NCBI RefSeq assembly: GCF_030605225.1
Contig: NZ_JAUWAV010000032.1
Location: 1-49,266 of the forward strand
Origin: Geoalkalibacter sp.
GTDB taxonomy: Bacteria; Desulfobacterota; Desulfuromonadia; Desulfuromonadales; Geoalkalibacteraceae
Direction: 5' to 3'
Length of the DNA: 49,266 nt
This document shows positions 30,007 through 41,643 of the stretch, one piece after another. The notes under the pieces were generated by a model. The model was not told the origin of the DNA. It was given only the letters and a program-made list of their open reading frames with translations, and made no database searches. The translations under genes were made by a program, and so were the position numbers. Position 1 is the stretch's first letter. Each line of letters starts with the position of its first letter.

Positions 30007-30015
30007 TGCTAGACT
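30007..30015 (+). promoter_or_regulatory. Possible extended -10 for purF
   Basis: TGC-TAGACT at 30007-30015 is an extended -10-like box 66 bases before purF; no convincing -35 box is seen. The same TAGACT box occurs in the leuC promoter candidate. purF may instead be read from the purL-purQ transcript. Confidence 0.3.
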
Positions 30016-30080
30016 GAGCGCCATCCGGGGGTGTGCCCTGGAAACCTTAAAAACTCACAAAAACAGGGATATATCGCGGC

Positions 30081-31487
30081 ATGTTTGATAAGTTGCATGA
30101 GGAATGCGGCGTCTTTGGAATCTTCGGTCACCCGGAAGCCTCCAATCTCAGTTATCTGGGACTCTACGCCCTGCAGCATCGCGGGCAGGAGAGCTGCGGC
30201 ATTGTCGCCTCCGACGGCACGCGCCTGCGCGCCCACCGCGGCATGGGCCTGGTGGCCGATGTGTTCAGGGACGAGGACATCTTCAGCCGCCTCTCCGGGC
30301 GCAGCGCCATCGGCCATGTGCGCTATTCCACCGCCGGCGGCAGCGACATCAAGAACGTGCAGCCGATCATGGTCGATTACTTGCGCGGCAGCATCGCCGT
30401 GGCTCACAACGGCAACCTGGTCAACGCCCAGGAAATTCGCAATGAACTGGAATTGACGGGCTCCATTTTTTCCACGACCTCCGATACCGAAGTCATCGTT
30501 CATCTGCTCGCCCGCTCCCAGGCCGATTCGCTGCCCGATCGCATCGGGCAGATTCTGCAGGATATCCGTGGCGCCTACAGCCTGGTGTTTCTCACCGAAA
30601 CGCGCATGGTGGCGGTGCGTGATCCCAACGGTTTCCGTCCCCTGGTGCTGGGGCGCCTCGATGGGGCCTATGTGGTCGCGTCCGAATCCTGCGCCTTTGA
30701 TCTCATCGAAGCGGAATTCATCCGCGAGATCGAACCCGGCGAAATGGTGCTCATCGACAAGGATGGCATGAAGAGCTACCATCCCTTCGGCAAGGTCAAT
30801 CCCACCCCTTGTATTTTTGAACACATTTATTTCGCGCGGCCCGACAGCGTCGTTTTCGGCCGTCAAGTCTACGGCGTGCGCAAGGAATTTGGACGCATGC
30901 TGGCCCGCGAGCATGCCGTGGCGGCCGACGTGGTGATCCCGATTCCCGACTCCGGCGTGCCCGCCGCCATCGGCTATGCCGAGGAATCGGGAATTCCCTT
31001 TCAACTTGGGCTGATCCGTAACCATTACGTGGGGCGCACTTTCATCGAGCCGCAGCAGTCCATCCGTCACTTCGGCGTCAAGATCAAGCTCAACCCCGTG
31101 CGCGAGGTCATCGAAGGCAAGCGGGTGGTGGTGATCGACGATTCCATCGTGCGCGGCACCACGGCGCGCAAGATCATCAAGATGATCCGCGCCGCAGGCG
31201 CCAAGGAAATCCATGTGCGCATATCCAGCCCGCCCACCAGCTTTCCCTGCTACTACGGCATCGATACGCCGACGCGCAAGGAGTTGATTTCCTCCTCTCA
31301 CACCATCGAAGAGATCAACCGCTACATCACCTCGGACACCCTCGGCTATCTCTCCCGCGAAGGCATGCGTGAAGCCGCGGGGATGCCCGGCAGCAAGGGC
31401 GGGCATTTCTGCGACGCCTGTTTCAGCGGTTTTTACCCGGTGAAATTCCCGCGACTGAAGGCGGATAGTCAGTTGGGATTGTTTTAG
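30081..31487 (+). CDS. purF: Amidophosphoribosyltransferase PurF
   Basis: Commits PRPP to purine synthesis (phosphoribosylamine). The 468-residue product begins [16 protein letters not shown]; Cys9 would become the N-terminal nucleophile after loss of an eight-residue propeptide, as in the Bacillus enzyme. Four Cys residues expected for the 4Fe-4S cluster are present: [18 protein letters not shown], and CDAC in [12 protein letters not shown]. The PRPP loop is [18 protein letters not shown]. So this is the Fe-S, propeptide-processed PurF type rather than the E. coli type. Confidence 0.97.
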   Translation: MFDKLHEECGVFGIFGHPEASNLSYLGLYALQHRGQESCGIVASDGTRLRAHRGMGLVADVFRDEDIFSRLSGRSAIGHVRYSTAGGSDIKNVQPIMVDYLRGSIAVAHNGNLVNAQEIRNELELTGSIFSTTSDTEVIVHLLARSQADSLPDRIGQILQDIRGAYSLVFLTETRMVAVRDPNGFRPLVLGRLDGAYVVASESCAFDLIEAEFIREIEPGEMVLIDKDGMKSYHPFGKVNPTPCIFEHIYFARPDSVVFGRQVYGVRKEFGRMLAREHAVAADVVIPIPDSGVPAAIGYAEESGIPFQLGLIRNHYVGRTFIEPQQSIRHFGVKIKLNPVREVIEGKRVVVIDDSIVRGTTARKIIKMIRAAGAKEIHVRISSPPTSFPCYYGIDTPTRKELISSSHTIEEINRYITSDTLGYLSREGMREAAGMPGSKGGHFCDACFSGFYPVKFPRLKADSQLGLF

Positions 31488-31498
31488 GCCAACCCCTT

Positions 31499-31585
31499 GG
31501 ACGCGGATGAACGCAGGAAAAGCGGGATAAGAGCGGATGAAAGCCTATAAGGATTGATCCGCGTTGATCCTGAAAATCCGCGTCC
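31499..31585. repeat. Second copy of the GGACGCGGAT inverted-repeat family
   Basis: GGACGCGGAT at 31499-31508 and ATCCGCGTCC at 31576-31585 flank a run of GCGGATGAA/TTGATCCGCG-like units (31545-31570 reads as an imperfect complement of the left side). It lies between purF and pyrE and is less regular than the copy at 24575-24691. Confidence 0.75.
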
Positions 31586-31617
31586 CCTTGTATTTTTCTT
31601 TTTCAGGAGGAAGTCTC

Positions 31618-32175
31618 ATGACTCAGGCAGAACGCAGCGAACTGGTGAATATTATTCGCGAACTCTCCTACGAGCAGCGCGAAGTCACCCTGGCCTCGGG
31701 CCGCAAGAGCAATTTTTATTTCGACGGCAAGCAGACCACGCTGCACGCGCGCGGCGGCTTGCTGGTGGGTAAGGCTTTCTGGCAGGAGATCAAGCAGTTC
31801 GAGGGACCGATTCACGGCGTGGGCGGCCTGACCCTCGGCGCCGATCCCATCGCCACGGCGACTTCCATCGCCGCCTGCCTGGAAGGACAGAGCGTGCACG
31901 CCTTCATCATCCGCAAGGAGCCCAAGGGCCACGGTACCGGCCAGTGGCTTGAAGGGCGCAAGAATCTGCCGCCCGGTTCTCGCGTGGTGATCGTCGAGGA
32001 CGTCACCACCACTGGCGGCTCGTCCATGAAGGCCGTGGAGCGCGCCCAGGAAGAGGGCCTCGAAGTGGTGGGGATCGTCACTCTGGTGGATCGCGAGGAA
32101 GGCGCCCGCGAAAACATCGAGGGAGCCGGTCAGAAACTGCGCGCCGTCCTGACCCGCACACAGGTGGTGGGCTAG
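31618..32175 (+). CDS. pyrE: Orotate phosphoribosyltransferase PyrE
   Basis: Makes orotidine 5'-monophosphate from orotate and PRPP. The 185-residue product has the PRPP loop VVIVEDVTTTGGSSMKAV, SGRKSNFYFDGKQTTLHARG near the N-terminus, and the GGLTLGADPIATATS segment. ATG 31618 follows CAGGAGGAAG; the longer upstream frame starts inside the repeat. It is apart from the pyrR-carB operon of this window and closed by a terminator. Confidence 0.95.
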   Translation: MTQAERSELVNIIRELSYEQREVTLASGRKSNFYFDGKQTTLHARGGLLVGKAFWQEIKQFEGPIHGVGGLTLGADPIATATSIAACLEGQSVHAFIIRKEPKGHGTGQWLEGRKNLPPGSRVVIVEDVTTTGGSSMKAVERAQEEGLEVVGIVTLVDREEGARENIEGAGQKLRAVLTRTQVVG

Positions 32176-32211
32176 ATTTTTACCAAGGACAAATGACCAA
32201 GGACCAATGGC

Positions 32212-32239
32212 AAAAGGCTGTCCCGGCGGGCAGCCTTTT
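32212..32239 (+). terminator. Terminator between convergent pyrE and the FL-domain gene
   Basis: AAAAGGCTG 32212-32220 with CAGCCTTTT 32231-32239 and an inner CCC/GGG pairing; T-rich DNA follows on the plus strand and a TTTT run on the minus strand, so it can serve both pyrE and the nadB operon. Just upstream are two ACCAAGGAC units (32182-32206). Confidence 0.8.
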
Positions 32240-32447
32240 ATTCTTCCTCAGGAATTTTGAAGACTTCCAAGACGCCCGGCAAACTCCTGAGCTCATCGCG
32301 GTCAATCGTCTTGGTTTCCCCGATGACGCCGATGATCGTGCGGTTGGCGCCGGTGGATTGGTGGAAATCAAAATCACGCTCGACCAGATACTGCTTGACC
32401 CCACGCATGTCCGCCTCGGTGGCGGATCTCTTCATGACAATCAGCAT
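32238..32447 (-). CDS. Stand-alone DAHP-synthase-type regulatory domain (ferredoxin-like)
   Basis: The 69-residue product, MLIVMKRSATEADMRGV then HQSTGANRTIIGVIGETK and LRSLPGVLEVFKIPEEE, strongly resembles the N-terminal ferredoxin-like domain of type I-beta DAHP synthases, but there is no catalytic domain after it: the stop lies in the terminator. In those synthases this domain carries tyrosine feedback inhibition. It starts two bases after a chorismate mutase, so the pair is likely made together. It may be a trans-acting sensor or an adaptor; there is no experimental support here. Function unproven. Confidence 0.75.
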   Translation of the reverse strand: MLIVMKRSATEADMRGVKQYLVERDFDFHQSTGANRTIIGVIGETKTIDRDELRSLPGVLEVFKIPEEE

Positions 32448-32449
32448 CC

Positions 32450-32722
32450 TTAGCTCCCTTTTGTTCTGATGCGCTCCAGGCTGCGCGATTCGTCGATGAC
32501 CCTCTCAAACAGTCTGACGATGGCGCCGTCGTCGAGGGGACCAGGATTGGCCGCCTTCATCCGCTCGAAGATTTTCTTTTCCCGCTCGGGATCGTAGACC
32601 GGCAAACCGAGCTTTTTTTTGTGGTGGCCGATTTCGAGAGCAAGTTGCGCCCGCTGATTGAAAATTTTCAGCAACTCGTCATCAAGATGGTCGATCTGCT
32701 TGCGGATGTCGCTGATGTCCAT
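32450..32722 (-). CDS. Chorismate mutase, AroQ type
   Basis: Rearranges chorismate to prephenate for Phe and Tyr synthesis. The 90-residue all-helical product has catalytic residues placed as in the E. coli AroQ domain: Arg7 (DIRKQIDHLDDEL), Arg24, Lys35, Arg47 and Glu48 (YDPEREKKI). It is a free mutase, not fused to prephenate dehydratase or DAHP synthase. It follows nadB by 28 bases and is followed at once by the ferredoxin-like domain gene. Confidence 0.88.
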   Translation of the reverse strand: MDISDIRKQIDHLDDELLKIFNQRAQLALEIGHHKKKLGLPVYDPEREKKIFERMKAANPGPLDDGAIVRLFERVIDESRSLERIRTKGS

Positions 32723-32750
32723 GGGTTGCTCCCGTGCGATGCCGAGATGA

Positions 32751-34349
32751 TCAGTAGGTCTTGCGGATCACCGTGTCTTTTTTCCAGTGGATGTCGTCGG
32801 TCTCGGGAAAGTCGATGGTGTAGTGCAGGCCGCGACTCTCCTTGCGCTCCAGGGCGCAGCGGATGATGAGTTCGGCGACGGTGGCGATGTTGCGCAATTC
32901 AATGAGGTCGGAGGTGATGTAAAAGTCCCAGTAATAATCGGCGATTTCTTCCTGAATCATCTGAATGCGGCGATGAGCGCGCACCAGGCGTTTGGTGGAA
33001 CGTACGATGCCGACGTAATTCCACATGGACAGACGGATTTCGTCCCAGTTGTGGGCGACAACCACCTCTTCATCGCTGTTGCGCGCCGAGCCGCTGTCCC
33101 AGGCGGCGATGGGAGGGAAGGGCAGGGCCGGCTCCGAAAGTCGTTCGAGGCAGACCTTGGCGGCGCGCTCGGCATAAACCACGCCTTCAAGAAGGCTGTT
33201 GCTGGCCAGGCGGTTGGCGCCGTGAAGGCCCGTGCAGGCAACTTCGCCGATGGCGAACAGATTGAGGATGCAGGTTTCGCCCCACGGGTCGGTCTGCACG
33301 CCGCCGCACAGATAATGCGCGGCGGGCACCACCGGAATGGGCTCGCTGGTCATGTCGATGCCGTAGGACAGGCAGGTCTCGGAGATGTTGGGGAAGTGAC
33401 TGCGAATAAAGTCGGCCCCTTTGTGGGTGATGTCGAGAAACACACAATCATCGCCATGCACCTTCATCTCGTTGTCGATGGCGCGCGCCACGATGTCGCG
33501 CGGTGCGAGATCCTTGAGGGGATGGTAGTTCTCCATGAAGGCGGTGCCGTCCTTGCGCCGCAGAATCGCGCCCTCGCCTCGCACCGCCTCGGAAATGAGG
33601 AATGATTTGGCGTGAGGATGATAGAGGGTGGTGGGATGAAACTGCATGAATTCCATGTTGGCGATGGCCGCGCCGGCGCGATAGGCCATGGCCAGGCCAT
33701 CGCCCGTGGCTACATCGGGATTGCAGGTGTAGCGATAGACCTTGCCGCAGCCGCCCGTGGCGAGAATGGTGAAACGCGCGCCGAAGGTCAAAACCTCGTT
33801 GTTGACGATGTCAAGGATATAGGCGCCCAGGCAGCGGTTGGGATTCATCCGGCGGTGCAGGGCCTTGGCCTCTGTGATGAGATCGACGGCGATATGATTT
33901 TCGAAAATCTGGATGTTGGGGTGGCGGCGCACGGCTTCGATAAGGGCTCGTTCGATTTCGCGGCCCGTCACATCCTGCACGTGAAAAATGCGTCGTTCGC
34001 TGTGGCCACCTTCGCGGTGCAGGTCAAAGCTCTGGTCGGCCTTGCGGGTGAATTCCACACCCCAGTCGATGAGATTCTGAATGGCCTGGGGACCACTTTC
34101 GATGACCATGCGCACCACTTCGGGATGGGACAGATGCACGCCGGCGACCATGGTATCCTCGATGTGCTTGGCGAAGGAGTCTTCCGGCGTAAACACCGAG
34201 GCGATGCCGCCTTGCGCCATATTGGTCGCCGAATCGGCGAGTTCTCGTTTGGTCACCAGGGCGACCCGGCCTTGGGCGGCGACCTTGAGGGCAAAGGACA
34301 AGCCGGCGATGCCACTGCCGATGATCAGAAAATCCGAGGTGATCTTCAT
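32751..34349 (-). CDS. nadB: L-aspartate oxidase NadB
   Basis: Oxidises L-aspartate to iminoaspartate, the first step of NAD synthesis; FAD enzyme. The 532-residue product has the FAD motif DFLIIGSGIAGLSFALKVA, TNMAQGGIASVFTPEDS, HYLCGGVQTDPWGET with the active-site region, and TGLHGANRLASNSLLEGVV. ATG 34349 has GGGAGA nine bases upstream; the open frame upstream to 34505 crosses the promoter. No nadA or nadC is in the window. It heads a minus-strand unit with chorismate mutase and the FL domain. Confidence 0.94.
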   Translation of the reverse strand: MKITSDFLIIGSGIAGLSFALKVAAQGRVALVTKRELADSATNMAQGGIASVFTPEDSFAKHIEDTMVAGVHLSHPEVVRMVIESGPQAIQNLIDWGVEFTRKADQSFDLHREGGHSERRIFHVQDVTGREIERALIEAVRRHPNIQIFENHIAVDLITEAKALHRRMNPNRCLGAYILDIVNNEVLTFGARFTILATGGCGKVYRYTCNPDVATGDGLAMAYRAGAAIANMEFMQFHPTTLYHPHAKSFLISEAVRGEGAILRRKDGTAFMENYHPLKDLAPRDIVARAIDNEMKVHGDDCVFLDITHKGADFIRSHFPNISETCLSYGIDMTSEPIPVVPAAHYLCGGVQTDPWGETCILNLFAIGEVACTGLHGANRLASNSLLEGVVYAERAAKVCLERLSEPALPFPPIAAWDSGSARNSDEEVVVAHNWDEIRLSMWNYVGIVRSTKRLVRAHRRIQMIQEEIADYYWDFYITSDLIELRNIATVAELIIRCALERKESRGLHYTIDFPETDDIHWKKDTVIRKTY

Positions 34350-34488
34350 CGGGAAAGTCTCCCATGCAAAGACGAAGGAAAGAGTTGGACGGGCGGGCGC
34401 GAATCCTGCAAGAAAAAATACCTCAGGTTGGTGGTGGTCCGTTACGAAGGTTCTGTGGCGGACGGGAGGTCGATAGAGGCAACGTGCC

Positions 34489-34518
34489 ATTATGAAAAGC
34501 GGCAAGAGACCTTGTCAA
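34489..34518 (-). promoter_or_regulatory. Promoter of nadB
   Basis: Minus-strand TTGACA (34518-34513), 18-base spacer, CATAAT (34494-34489): a perfect -35 and a five-of-six -10, 140 bases before the nadB start. Confidence 0.65.
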
Positions 34519-34541
34519 GCCTTTTGACACAGCCAAAGTCG

Positions 34542-34570
34542 TTGAAATTTTAGTTACTTTCAGTTATATT
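34542..34570 (+). promoter_or_regulatory. Promoter of the lytic transglycosylase gene
   Basis: TTGAAA (34542-34547), 17-base spacer, TATATT (34565-34570), 24 bases before the ATG. It points away from the nadB promoter, only 23 bases away. Confidence 0.6.
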
Positions 34571-34594
34571 GGCAAACTTCGAGGTTTTTCTCTC

Positions 34595-35152
34595 ATGAAA
34601 AACGCAAGTCCCTCCATTCCTTTCCTGCTGATTTTCTTGACTCTGCTGCTGATGCCGGCGCAGGGCAGGGCTGATATTTATCGGTATATCGATGCCAACG
34701 GCGTCATGCATTTCACCAATGTTCCGACGCAATCGAACTATCGATTCTTCCGCAAGGAAAACATGGAGCATGTCGGTGTCAAGGACATCGTGCGACGTTA
34801 CGCAGCGCTCTTTGACCTCGAAGAAGCCCTGGTGCACGCAGTCATCCGCGCCGAGAGCAATTTTAACCCCAAGGTCGTCTCCCGCAAGGGCGCCGTGGGC
34901 CTGATGCAACTCATGCCCGATACGGCGCGATACCTCGATGTCGGAAATCTGACCGATCCCGAGGAAAACATCCGCGGCGGCACTCAGTATCTGCGCATGA
35001 TGCTGGACGAGTTCAACGGCGATCTGGAGTTGGCCTTGGCCGCCTACAACGCCGGTCCCAACAATGTGCGCCGCTATGGCGGCATTCCTCCCTTCGAAGA
35101 AACCCGCACTTATGTGACCCGCGTCAAGCAATACCTCAGTCAGTATCGCTGA
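34595..35152 (+). CDS. Lytic transglycosylase (SLT domain) with DUF4124-like N-terminus
   Basis: Cleaves the glycan strands of peptidoglycan. The 185-residue product has a signal peptide (residues 1-26, ending PAQGRA), a short DUF4124-like segment (DIYRYIDANGVMHFTNVPTQ), and a goose-lysozyme-type SLT domain: Glu87 in IRAESNFNPKVVS, then GAVGLMQLMPDTARYLDVG, and AYNAGPNNVRRYGGIPP with the DUF4124-SLT order common in these genomes. Periplasmic. It lies alone between minus-strand operons. Confidence 0.92.
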   Translation: MKNASPSIPFLLIFLTLLLMPAQGRADIYRYIDANGVMHFTNVPTQSNYRFFRKENMEHVGVKDIVRRYAALFDLEEALVHAVIRAESNFNPKVVSRKGAVGLMQLMPDTARYLDVGNLTDPEENIRGGTQYLRMMLDEFNGDLELALAAYNAGPNNVRRYGGIPPFEETRTYVTRVKQYLSQYR

Positions 35153-35299
35153 TCCCGATAGAGTCCAACCCCAAGGAGGGGAACCTGAAGCATTGCTCTT
35201 GCCGTATTCAGCAAAAACACACAACGTCGCATAAGATATATTATGTAAACTTACAAAAACGATTTTACTTCCGACGAAATTTGTTGGAAAGCCTGCCTT

Positions 35300-37450
35300 T
35301 CAGCCGATGCCGGCGAGTTCCAGACGACTGCCCCAGCGATCCAGAAGCGCTTGGCGGGTTTCGGCGTAATGCGGATCGCTGAGAAATGCAGGATCCTCCG
35401 CTAGGCGGAAGGCTTCGGTTCTGGCCAGTTCAAGGATGCGGCCGTCACGCAAGAGATTGGCGACGCGAAAATCAGGCAGACCGGCCTGTCGGGTGCCGAG
35501 AAACTCCCCCGGTCCGCGGATTTCCAAATCGGCCTCGGCGATGCGAAAACCATCGTTGGTTTGCGCCATGACCTCGAGCCGCCTCCGGCCGTCCTCGCTG
35601 CACCGCTGCGATTGCATGAGCAGACAGAAGCTCTGCTGGGCGCCGCGTCCCACCCGGCCGCGCAACTGATGCAACTGGGCCAGGCCGAAGCGCTCGGCAT
35701 GCTCCACCATCATGACGCTGGCGTTGGGAATATCGATCCCCACTTCGATCACCGTGGTCGCCACCAGCAGATCGATCTCGCGATGTTTGAAAGCACGCAT
35801 GACCGCCTCTTTTTCCTGAGGCTTGAGTCGGCCATGCAGCAAGCCGATCCGGTATTGCGGAAAAATCCTGCCGCGCAAATCTTCCAAGGCGCTGGTCGCG
35901 GCCAGCAGATCGCTTTTTTCCGATTCATCCACCAGGGGATAGACAAGATAAGCCTGCCTGCCCTGCTCCAGTTCCTTTCTAATGAGACGATAGGCTTCAT
36001 CTCGGCGGCTTTCCGGGAACACCCGCGTCTGGATGGGAGTGCGTCCGGGCGGCAACTCGTCGATGACCGACAGGGCAAGATCGCCATAAAGAGTGAGGGA
36101 CAAGGTGCGGGGAATGGGCGTCGCGGTCATGACGAGAATGTCGGGATTCTCCCCTTTGTGCCGCAGCATGCCGCGCTGGAGCACGCCGAAGCGGTGCTGC
36201 TCGTCGATGATGCCGAGCCCCAGGCGTTTGAATTCAACGCCCTCCTGCAGCACGGCATGGGTGCCGACCACCAGATCCACCTCCCCTGCCCTGATTCGGG
36301 CGTGTGCCTCGGCTTTCTCCCGAGCGCCCAGGGAGCCCGACAGAAGAAGGGCGCGCAATCCGAGTTTTTCCAGCCAGTTGTGAAACTGAAGAAAGTGCTG
36401 CTCGGCTAGAATTTCCGTGGGAGCGACAACCGCCACCTGGGCCTGATTTTCAATGGCGATGAGGGCGGCCATCAGGGCGACGATGGTCTTGCCGCTGCCG
36501 ACATCACCCTGCACGAGGCGGTTCATGGGATGGGGCGCCATCATGTCGGCCTTGATTTCCCCCAGAACCCGGCGTTGGGCGTCGGTCAGGCGATAGGGCA
36601 GCATCTGCGCCAGGGGGCGGGTGAATTTGTGCGTGACGGCGAAGGCGATGCCCGGTTCGAGAATAACGCCGCGCCGCTTGAGGGCCAGCCCCAATTCGAG
36701 GAAAAAGAATTCATCAAAGACCAAAGCGGAACGAGAACGGCCGGCACCCCCGTCGAGATCGAAATCCGGACTGGGATTTTCCGGCCAATGACAGTCGCGC
36801 AGGGCCTCGGCCAGCGGCGGAAGTTGGTGTCTGCGCAGAAGATCCGCGGGGATGGGCGATACGGCACTGGGCGCGTATTCATCGACGATTTGCTTGAAGA
36901 TCTTGCGGGCGACTTTTTGTGACAGACCTTCGGTGAGGTGATAGACGGGAAGAATGCGGCCAAAATTCAGGGGATCCTCGGCCATGACCTGCTCCAAGGT
37001 CTTGTCGCCAAGCAGTTCGGCGTCGGGATGGTGGATCTCACGCACCACGCCGAAGCGTTTGACCTCCCCCGTGAAAACGGCGCGGGCGCCGACGGGGAAA
37101 CGCTTTTTCAGCCATTCCTTGCGATAGTGAAACCACTTGAGGGACACCTGGCCGCTGCCGTCGCCGACCACCACCTCATAGAGCCGCTTGCGAGTTCTGG
37201 AGGTCAGGGTTTCCCCGCTGGCCAGGACCTCGCCGAGGAAGACCTCCTGGCGGCCGTCGCGCAGCTGGGCGATGCGGCGCATCTCGCGGCGATCCTCGTA
37301 GCGATGCGGCAGATGGTAAAGGGCGTCTTCGACGGTCTTGAGGCCGGCTTTTTCAAGGATTTGCAGTAAACGCGGCCCCACTCCCCTGATGTGCGTCAGG
37401 GGAGTGGCAAGCAGTTGGCGACTGCGCTGGTAGGTGGGGGTTGGGGGCAT
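35300..37450 (-). CDS. recG: ATP-dependent DNA helicase RecG
   Basis: Branch-migrates stalled forks and Holliday junctions. The 716-residue product has the N-terminal wedge/OB part (VGDGSGQVSLKWFHYRKEWL), the superfamily 2 motifs QGDVGSGKTIVALMA (Walker A) and IIDEQHRFGVLQR (DEQH), TATPIPRTL (III), and the C-terminal motifs VIEVGIDIPNASVM with QLHQLRGRVGRGAQQSFC. The start at 37450 follows GGGGAGG. It follows DUF1858 by 12 bases. The 3' flank (35153-35299) is AT-rich with no clear terminator. Confidence 0.97.
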   Translation of the reverse strand: MPPTPTYQRSRQLLATPLTHIRGVGPRLLQILEKAGLKTVEDALYHLPHRYEDRREMRRIAQLRDGRQEVFLGEVLASGETLTSRTRKRLYEVVVGDGSGQVSLKWFHYRKEWLKKRFPVGARAVFTGEVKRFGVVREIHHPDAELLGDKTLEQVMAEDPLNFGRILPVYHLTEGLSQKVARKIFKQIVDEYAPSAVSPIPADLLRRHQLPPLAEALRDCHWPENPSPDFDLDGGAGRSRSALVFDEFFFLELGLALKRRGVILEPGIAFAVTHKFTRPLAQMLPYRLTDAQRRVLGEIKADMMAPHPMNRLVQGDVGSGKTIVALMAALIAIENQAQVAVVAPTEILAEQHFLQFHNWLEKLGLRALLLSGSLGAREKAEAHARIRAGEVDLVVGTHAVLQEGVEFKRLGLGIIDEQHRFGVLQRGMLRHKGENPDILVMTATPIPRTLSLTLYGDLALSVIDELPPGRTPIQTRVFPESRRDEAYRLIRKELEQGRQAYLVYPLVDESEKSDLLAATSALEDLRGRIFPQYRIGLLHGRLKPQEKEAVMRAFKHREIDLLVATTVIEVGIDIPNASVMMVEHAERFGLAQLHQLRGRVGRGAQQSFCLLMQSQRCSEDGRRRLEVMAQTNDGFRIAEADLEIRGPGEFLGTRQAGLPDFRVANLLRDGRILELARTEAFRLAEDPAFLSDPHYAETRQALLDRWGSRLELAGIG

Positions 37451-37462
37451 CCGCCCTCCCCT

Positions 37463-37678
37463 TTACTGAGGCGAGGCGCCTTCGAAGATGGCATTGAGGT
37501 CGCGCAGCAGGTCATCGAGGTTGATGCCGTGCGCCATGGCCCCTTGTTCCAGCCTTTCGTTCATGGCGCCCATGCAGCCGACGCAGCCCATGTTGTAGCG
37601 GCCGAGAACCTTGGCCACATCGGGATGCATCTTGAGAATCTGGAAAAAGGTCATGTCCTTGGTGATGGTCTGGCTCAT
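37463..37678 (-). CDS. DUF1858 domain protein (small CxxC protein)
   Basis: The 71-residue product is a DUF1858 domain: TKDMTFFQILKMHPDVAKVL, then GCVGCMGAMNERLEQGAMAH and the helical end LDDLLRDLNAIF. The CVGC pair could form a disulfide or bind metal. In other genomes the domain is fused to, or encoded near, hybrid-cluster and redox proteins; here it is alone before recG. Its start is near a promoter at 37699-37726. Function unknown. Confidence 0.88.
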   Translation of the reverse strand: MSQTITKDMTFFQILKMHPDVAKVLGRYNMGCVGCMGAMNERLEQGAMAHGINLDDLLRDLNAIFEGASPQ

Positions 37679-37698
37679 GTCGACTCCGTAAAGATAAG

Positions 37699-37726
37699 AT
37701 TATCCAAGCTTCGAATACTACCTCAA
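37699..37726 (-). promoter_or_regulatory. Promoter candidate for DUF1858-recG
   Basis: Minus-strand TTGAGG (37726-37721), 16-base spacer, GATAAT (37704-37699), 21 bases before the DUF1858 start and after the greA terminator. Confidence 0.5.
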
Positions 37727-37763
37727 GAGATGCGTCGCGCCCAAGAATTTTACGCGGGAAAAC

Positions 37764-37788
37764 GAAAAAAGGCCCAAAAACCGGGCCT
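37764..37788 (-). terminator. Intrinsic terminator of greA
   Basis: Minus strand: AGGCCC (37788-37783), loop, GGGCCT (37775-37770), then a T run opposite plus-strand A 37764-37770. It closes the pyr-greA series. Confidence 0.85.
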
Positions 37789-37816
37789 GGTGAATCCCTT
37801 GGGAGAAAGATCAGTC

Positions 37817-38293
37817 TTATTCGTACTTGATGTCGATGATTTCGTAGGTTTTGAGACCCGAGGGAATCTTCACGGTTACTTCATCGTCGAGTTTGTGGCC
37901 GATGAGGGCCTTGCCCACGGGCGAAGTCACGGAAATCTTGCCGAACTTGAGATCGGCTTCATCCTCGCCGACGATCTGGTAGGTCACTTCGTTGCCCGAA
38001 TCCACATCGAACAGTGTCACCCGCGCGCCGAACACCACCTTATCCGTATCGAGTTCCGCCGGGTTGATCACCTGGGCGCGCGAGAGCTTGTCGTTGATTT
38101 CCTGGATGCGCCCTTCGATGAAGGCCTGGCGCTCCTTGGCGGCATCGTACTCGGCATTCTCCGACAGATCGCCGTGACCGCGCGCTTCGGCGATGTCCTG
38201 CACGACCTTGGGGCGGTCCTCCCGAATGAGCTTCTTCAGTTCCTCCTGAAGGCGCTGATAACCTTCACGGGTCATGGGGATGCTTTGCGTCAT
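37817..38293 (-). CDS. greA: Transcription elongation factor GreA
   Basis: Stimulates RNA cleavage by backtracked RNA polymerase. The 158-residue product has the coiled-coil N-terminus (TREGYQRLQEELKKLIREDR), the conserved acidic tip with ARGHGDLSENAEYDAAKE, and the C-terminal domain ending TVKIPSGLKTYEIIDIKYE. ATG 38293 gives the usual family length; an in-frame ATG at 38320 would add nine residues but lies next to the hairpin in the leader and has no ribosome site. A promoter inside the carB end (38397-38425) and the 38328-38348 hairpin make a leader. Confidence 0.96.
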   Translation of the reverse strand: MTQSIPMTREGYQRLQEELKKLIREDRPKVVQDIAEARGHGDLSENAEYDAAKERQAFIEGRIQEINDKLSRAQVINPAELDTDKVVFGARVTLFDVDSGNEVTYQIVGEDEADLKFGKISVTSPVGKALIGHKLDDEVTVKIPSGLKTYEIIDIKYE

Positions 38294-38327
38294 GAAAACC
38301 GTTTCCTTCTCGATGGACAAAAGCTAA

Positions 38328-38348
38328 GGGCGGGGGTGACCCCCGCCC
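38328..38348 (-). promoter_or_regulatory. GC-rich hairpin in the greA leader (possible attenuator)
   Basis: GGGCGGGGG 38328-38336 with CCCCCGCCC 38340-38348 and a three-base loop: nine perfect GC pairs. On the minus strand TTAGCTTTTG follows, a weak U-tract. It lies between the greA promoter candidate and the start codon, so it may terminate part of the transcripts; or it may be the terminator of the carB transcript. Confidence 0.6.
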
Positions 38349-38384
38349 GTTTCAAGCAAGACTGCTGTCGACTCATCAAAATGT

Positions 38385-41642
<3,258 letters not shown>

Positions 41643-41643
41643 G

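Noticed and set aside
35153-35299. A/T-rich gap between the transglycosylase and recG as a possible small RNA or small gene
   Set aside because: No frame with a ribosome site, no convincing promoter-terminator pair; only weak hairpins such as GAAAG/CTTTC near 35290.
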